This document shows positions 60,854-64,000 of a DNA stretch of 64,000 bases, one piece after another. The DNA is from a virus: positions 1-64,000 of the IMG/VR virus record IMGVR_UViG_3300025646_000037; one strand, written 5' to 3'. Both the position numbers and the translations under genes were made by a program. A model generated the notes under the pieces. It was not told where the DNA came from. It made no database searches and worked only from the letters and a program-made list of their open reading frames with translations. The first letter of the stretch is position 1. Each line of letters begins with the position of its first letter.

Positions 60854-61075
60854 ATGTTACTAACAGAATTCTTAAATAAACATGAAGACGAAAGTTATCC
60901 TAGTAATAACGACGATAAGAGCGTTTATAAACTAAGTGACTTGCGTAAAACTAGGCTCACATTGGCACAATTAAACAAATTAAGGAATATTAGGGACGTT
61001 AAAAAACTAGAACAAGAGAAAAAAATAAAAGACATTAGGCAACAATATAGGCCAGCACCACAACAGGCAATGTAA
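60854..61075 (+). CDS. Small basic protein after gp20 (73 aa)
   Basis: A charged 73-aa protein with two helices (SVYKLSDLRKTRLTLAQLNK, KKLEQEKKIKDIRQQYR). It sits between gp20 and the gp67-like gene, where T4 has prohead core genes. It may be a minor core or assembly protein; no family is recognised. A TAATAAATA motif at 60837-60845 is only 8 bases before the ATG, too close to provide a ribosome binding site, so it is probably not this gene's promoter. The gp20 stop is 17 bases upstream. No strong ribosome binding site. Confidence 0.7.
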   Translation: MLLTEFLNKHEDESYPSNNDDKSVYKLSDLRKTRLTLAQLNKLRNIRDVKKLEQEKKIKDIRQQYRPAPQQAM

Positions 61076-61161
61076 TTTAAGCAAAAAGACTCCAAGATTT
61101 GGCGTTTTCTACGTCAAAACCGCTCAAAAACCTCTTTTTTGCAGAGTATTTCTGCACCTCC

Positions 61162-61169
61162 GTTAAATA
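61162..61169 (+). promoter_or_regulatory. Late-promoter-like octamer GTTAAATA before prohead core genes
   Basis: GTTAAATACTACTA lies in the 130-base gap before the gp67-like gene, 36 bases upstream of the ATG, with TAGGAG (61191-61196) as ribosome binding site. A TGCAGA/TCTGCA hairpin (61140-61156) precedes it. The rest of this gap shows no gene. Confidence 0.45.
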
Positions 61170-61205
61170 CTACTATAATTTTACTACCTATAGGAGTGAC
61201 TTCGC

Positions 61206-61913
61206 ATGAGTAAAAAATATGAACAGTTGATTGAATATATCATCAACGATGAGGAAGACAAAGCGAAAGAACTCTTCCACGATATCGTAGTTGAAACAAG
61301 TCGTGACATCTACGAGAATCTGATTGACGAAGAGGACTACGCTGAAGAAGAATCAGTAGAAGATATGTCTGACGCCATCGAAGCTGATGAAGAAGGTATC
61401 AGTGAAGAAGACGACGAAATGGACATGGAAATGCCTATGGACATGGGCGATGAAGATGAAGGTGACGAAGAGTCTGAGGAAGGCGAAGAGGAAGAACTCG
61501 AAGATCGAGTTATGGACTTGGAAGATGCTTTAGACGAACTCAAAGCTGAATTCGACGCTATGATGGACGGTGACAAAGAAGAAGACGATGACATGGAAAT
61601 GGAATCAGTTGAAGAATCTGAAGAGACCGTTGAAGAGGCAGAAGAAGTAGACGAATCAGAAGAAGAAGTAACAGAAGACGAAGAAGAAGTTGTTCGTGAA
61701 TATGTTGAGAAAGCACCTCAGCCAAAGAACGATTCAGCATCATCTAAGTCACCAGTAGCTGGTAAGAACGATATGGGCGGTAAGTCAGTTGATCCAACAG
61801 GTGAAGAAAGCGGTAGCTCAACACCTAAGGTTGCTCCTGGTAAGTCCTATCAGAACACAGCTGGTGGTAAGAAAACACTCGCTAAAGCACCTGCACCAAA
61901 AACAGGTGAGTAA
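61206..61913 (+). CDS. 67: Prohead core protein, gp67-like
   Basis: A 235-aa, extremely acidic protein. Residues 1-50 are a helical domain (LIEYIINDEEDKAKELFHD) similar in pattern to the start of T4 gp67 (AIKSNDLVAARKLF). Residues 50-160 are almost all Glu, Asp, Met and Ser in runs, and the C-terminal 70 are Lys/Ser/Pro/Gly-rich and disordered. T4 gp67 (80 aa) is a prohead core protein degraded by gp21, and this is a long form. Gene order gp20-gp67-gp21-gp22-gp23 is as in T4. Confidence 0.75.
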   Translation: MSKKYEQLIEYIINDEEDKAKELFHDIVVETSRDIYENLIDEEDYAEEESVEDMSDAIEADEEGISEEDDEMDMEMPMDMGDEDEGDEESEEGEEEELEDRVMDLEDALDELKAEFDAMMDGDKEEDDDMEMESVEESEETVEEAEEVDESEEEVTEDEEEVVREYVEKAPQPKNDSASSKSPVAGKNDMGGKSVDPTGEESGSSTPKVAPGKSYQNTAGGKKTLAKAPAPKTGE

Positions 61914-61938
61914 TTAGAGTTTAATTAAGGATAAGCCA

Positions 61939-62562
61939 ATGGCATTACTTAAAGAACACTTAACATATGATGCGGCCCGTATTGTAACAGAGGGCTCTGA
62001 AGATGGTAAGAGTATGTATATGAAAGGTATTTTCATTCAGGGTGGTGTAAAGAATGAAAATAAACGAGTTTATCCTGTTTCAGAAATCTCTAATGCAGTT
62101 ACTACTATTAATGAACAGATCAAGGGTGGTTACTCCGTCTTAGGCGAAGTAGATCATCCTGATGATCTGAAAATTAATTTAGATCGTGTTAGCCACATGA
62201 TTACTGAAATGTGGATGGACGGACCAAATGGTTTTGGTAAACTAAAGATCCTACCTACACCGATGGGAAATTTAGTCAAAACAATGTTAGAATCAGGCGT
62301 TAAATTAGGAGTAAGCTCAAGAGGCAGTGGTCAGGTCTCAGAGTCCTCAGGCGACGTCAGCGATTTTGAGATAGTAACGGTGGATGTAGTTGCACAACCT
62401 AGTGCACCTAATGCTTATCCAACAGCGATTTACGAAGGACTGTTGAATATGAAAGGTGGACATAGGGTTCTAGAAATGGCCAGTGAGGCTAGTGCAAATC
62501 AACGAGTACAAAAGTATCTAAAAGAGCAAGTTACTCGCTTAATTAGAGACTTAAAAATTTAG
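61939..62562 (+). CDS. 21: Prohead protease gp21
   Basis: A 207-aa protein of the T4 gp21 prohead protease family (herpesvirus-protease-like). The motif EVDHPDDLKINLDRVSH holds the catalytic His73, and KLGVSSRGSG around residues 122-131 holds the catalytic Ser. It cleaves gp22, gp67-like core and gp23 during head maturation. Length is as T4 gp21 (212 aa). The ATG is preceded by AAGGATAAG. Confidence 0.93.
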   Translation: MALLKEHLTYDAARIVTEGSEDGKSMYMKGIFIQGGVKNENKRVYPVSEISNAVTTINEQIKGGYSVLGEVDHPDDLKINLDRVSHMITEMWMDGPNGFGKLKILPTPMGNLVKTMLESGVKLGVSSRGSGQVSESSGDVSDFEIVTVDVVAQPSAPNAYPTAIYEGLLNMKGGHRVLEMASEASANQRVQKYLKEQVTRLIRDLKI

Positions 62563-62571
62563 GAGATCCGT

Positions 62572-63666
62572 ATGTTAGAAGCAATCAAACCATTGCTAGA
62601 TAGCGGAATTATTAACGAAGAAACAGAAATGGCAATTAATGAGGCTTGGGAAGCAAAACTTTCAGAAGCTAAAGAGACTGTACGTGCTGAACTTCGTGAG
62701 GAATTCTCACAACGCTATGAGCATGACAAATCAGTCATGGTTGAGGCTTTAGACAAAATGGTGAACGAATCTTTATCTAAGGAGCTCGCAGAGTTCGCTG
62801 AAGATAAGAAGAGACTAGCAGAAGATAGAGTTAAGTACAACCAAAAGATGTCTGAGACAGCAGATAAGTTCAAAGGCTTCTTAGTTGGTAAACTTTCTGA
62901 AGAACTCAAAGAGTTACGTGAGGACCGCAAGGTAATGGCCGGTACAATGGGCAAAGTCGAGCAGTTCGTTATTCGTCAACTCGCTGAGGAAATCAAAGAG
63001 TTTGAGCAGGACAAGAAAGACGTTGTGGAAACAAAGGTCAAACTTGTTGCTGGTGCCAAAGACAAATTGGAAGAACTTAAGGCTAAATTCATTGGTCGCT
63101 CTTCAGCTTTAGTTAAAGAAGCAGTTACTAAGAATCTAGAGTCTGAGTTAACTCAACTCAAAGAAGACATTCAACATGCTCGTGAGAACATGTTTGGACG
63201 TAGATTGTTTGAAGCATTCGCAAGTGAATTTGCTGGTACTCATTTAAATGAGAACAAGGAAATTAAGAAACTTCAAAGCATTATTGCTGAGAAAGATCAA
63301 AAACTTGCAGAAGCAAGTCAAGCACAAGACGATGCTAAGAAATTAGTTGAATCTAAAGAGAGCGAAATTAAAGTTATTAAGGAATCTGCTCAACGTAAAG
63401 AAACAATGGGTACATTACTTAAAACATTAAACAAAGAGAAAGCCGCTGTAATGAGCGACTTATTAGAATCTGTGCAAACTGATAAACTTCAGTCTGCATT
63501 TGACAAGTATTTGCCAGCCGTTCTTAACAACTCAAAGTTAGACCAAGCCGCAAAGCAGGTTTTAGCTGAGAGCAAAAAAGAAGTAACTGGTGACAAGACT
63601 GCAAAGGACGTTTCAAAGTCTGATGGTAGCAATATCATTGAACTGAAGCGTTTAGCAGGGCTATAA
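62572..63666 (+). CDS. 22: Prohead core scaffold gp22
   Basis: A 364-aa, Lys/Glu-rich coiled-coil protein (residues about 30-280) starting MLEAIKPLLDSGIINEETE, typical of T4-type gp22, the main internal scaffold. T4 gp22 has 269 aa. It follows gp21 by 9 bases with an AGGAG ribosome binding site, and gp23 begins 28 bases after its stop, as in T4. It is expected to be cut by gp21 and lost from the mature head. Confidence 0.9.
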   Translation: MLEAIKPLLDSGIINEETEMAINEAWEAKLSEAKETVRAELREEFSQRYEHDKSVMVEALDKMVNESLSKELAEFAEDKKRLAEDRVKYNQKMSETADKFKGFLVGKLSEELKELREDRKVMAGTMGKVEQFVIRQLAEEIKEFEQDKKDVVETKVKLVAGAKDKLEELKAKFIGRSSALVKEAVTKNLESELTQLKEDIQHARENMFGRRLFEAFASEFAGTHLNENKEIKKLQSIIAEKDQKLAEASQAQDDAKKLVESKESEIKVIKESAQRKETMGTLLKTLNKEKAAVMSDLLESVQTDKLQSAFDKYLPAVLNNSKLDQAAKQVLAESKKEVTGDKTAKDVSKSDGSNIIELKRLAGL

Positions 63667-63694
63667 TATAGTAAAACTATTAGGAGAAACTGAA

Positions 63695-64000
63695 ATGTCA
63701 GATACTTTACTAGAAGGCCGTTGGGGTGAGACCAAAGATGCCCTGTTAGAAGGTTTACAAGGTTCTCGCCGCACATCTATGAATGTTATCTTAGAAAATA
63801 CTAAGAAGCATTTGATGGAAGCCGCAACAGGTGGTGCAACAACAAGTGGTAACGTTGCAACATTAAACAGAGTTATTTTACCAGTCATTAGACGTGTAAT
63901 GCCAACCGTTATTGCTAACGAAATCGTTGGTGTTCAGCCTATGACAGGTCCAGTAGCACAAATTCACACATTACGTGTTCGTTATGCTGAAACTACAAAT
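63695..64000 (+). CDS. 23: Major capsid protein gp23, 5' part
   Basis: ATG 63695 with AGGAGA (63682-63687) upstream; 102 codons are visible before the window ends. It begins MSDTLLEGRWGETKDALLEG and includes RVILPVIRRVMPTVIANEIV and GVQPMTGPVAQIHTLRVRY, which are conserved in T4-type gp23. The N-terminal ~50 residues are the region normally removed by gp21 on maturation. Confidence 0.93.
   Translation, partial: MSDTLLEGRWGETKDALLEGLQGSRRTSMNVILENTKKHLMEAATGGATTSGNVATLNRVILPVIRRVMPTVIANEIVGVQPMTGPVAQIHTLRVRYAETTN

Noticed and set aside
61337-61594. Serine-only ORF on the minus strand
   Set aside because: It is the reverse complement of Glu/Asp codons of the acidic gp67-like gene; composition is an artefact of the opposite frame.
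1-64000. CRISPR arrays, insertion sequences, integrase or attachment sites
   Set aside because: No regularly spaced direct repeats, transposase or integrase motifs or terminal inverted repeats were seen; the window looks like a strictly lytic T4-like phage segment.

Overview
The window is part of the genome of a T4-like marine myovirus (contractile-tail, dsDNA phage). The evidence is a set of recognisable T4-type genes: baseplate wedge gp6, gp25 and gp53, central spike gp5, hub gp26, portal gp20, prohead gp67-like/gp21/gp22, the start of capsid gp23, late sigma factor gp55 and recombination nuclease gp46/gp47. Base composition is AT-rich, and the gene set resembles T4-like phages of marine cyanobacteria and SAR11-type bacteria. 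Nothing in the window fixes the host: there are no photosynthesis genes and no tRNAs.

Region 1 (1-19177, minus strand) is one long accessory operon of about 23 genes that overlap by a few bases or abut. It holds six radical-SAM/twitch-type enzymes in two subfamilies of three, three SGNH (GDSL-type) hydrolases, one extended-SDR-type reductase, a class III PLP aminotransferase, an amidinotransferase, four glycosyltransferase-like proteins, an APS-kinase-like P-loop kinase and several unknowns. A good sigma70-type promoter (19184-19212) lies just upstream of its first gene. A hairpin terminator just before that promoter (19211-19240) separates it from the structural genes. The enzyme set suggests synthesis or modification of a complex glycan or amino/guanidino-sugar, but the product is not evident from sequence.

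Region 2 (19264-50334, minus strand) is the tail/baseplate/fibre block. In transcription order it holds a virion protein, gp53, a hub-like protein, gp5, an unknown, gp25, gp6, a 3650-aa giant protein, a 1014-aa protein, fibre proteins and two paralogous proteins that repeat the C-terminal module of the giant. Late-promoter-like octamers (NATAAATA) sit in front of several of these genes.

Region 3 (50439-55060, plus strand) carries gp55, gp47, gp46, a possible 28-aa ORF, a SegE-like GIY-YIG endonuclease and then a 340-base stretch without a gene. That stretch folds by eye into a chain of perfect hairpins, three capped by GCAA tetraloops on the plus strand. It is the best candidate here for an undescribed structured RNA.

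Region 4 (55066-56846, minus strand) is gp26, a small conserved protein and an out-of-place sugar acyltransferase, ending in a terminator. Region 5 (56894-64000, plus strand) is tape measure, gp20, a small ORF, gp67-like, gp21, gp22 and the 5' part of gp23, running off the window. Regions 4 and 5 diverge from a 47-base gap with late-promoter motifs on both strands.
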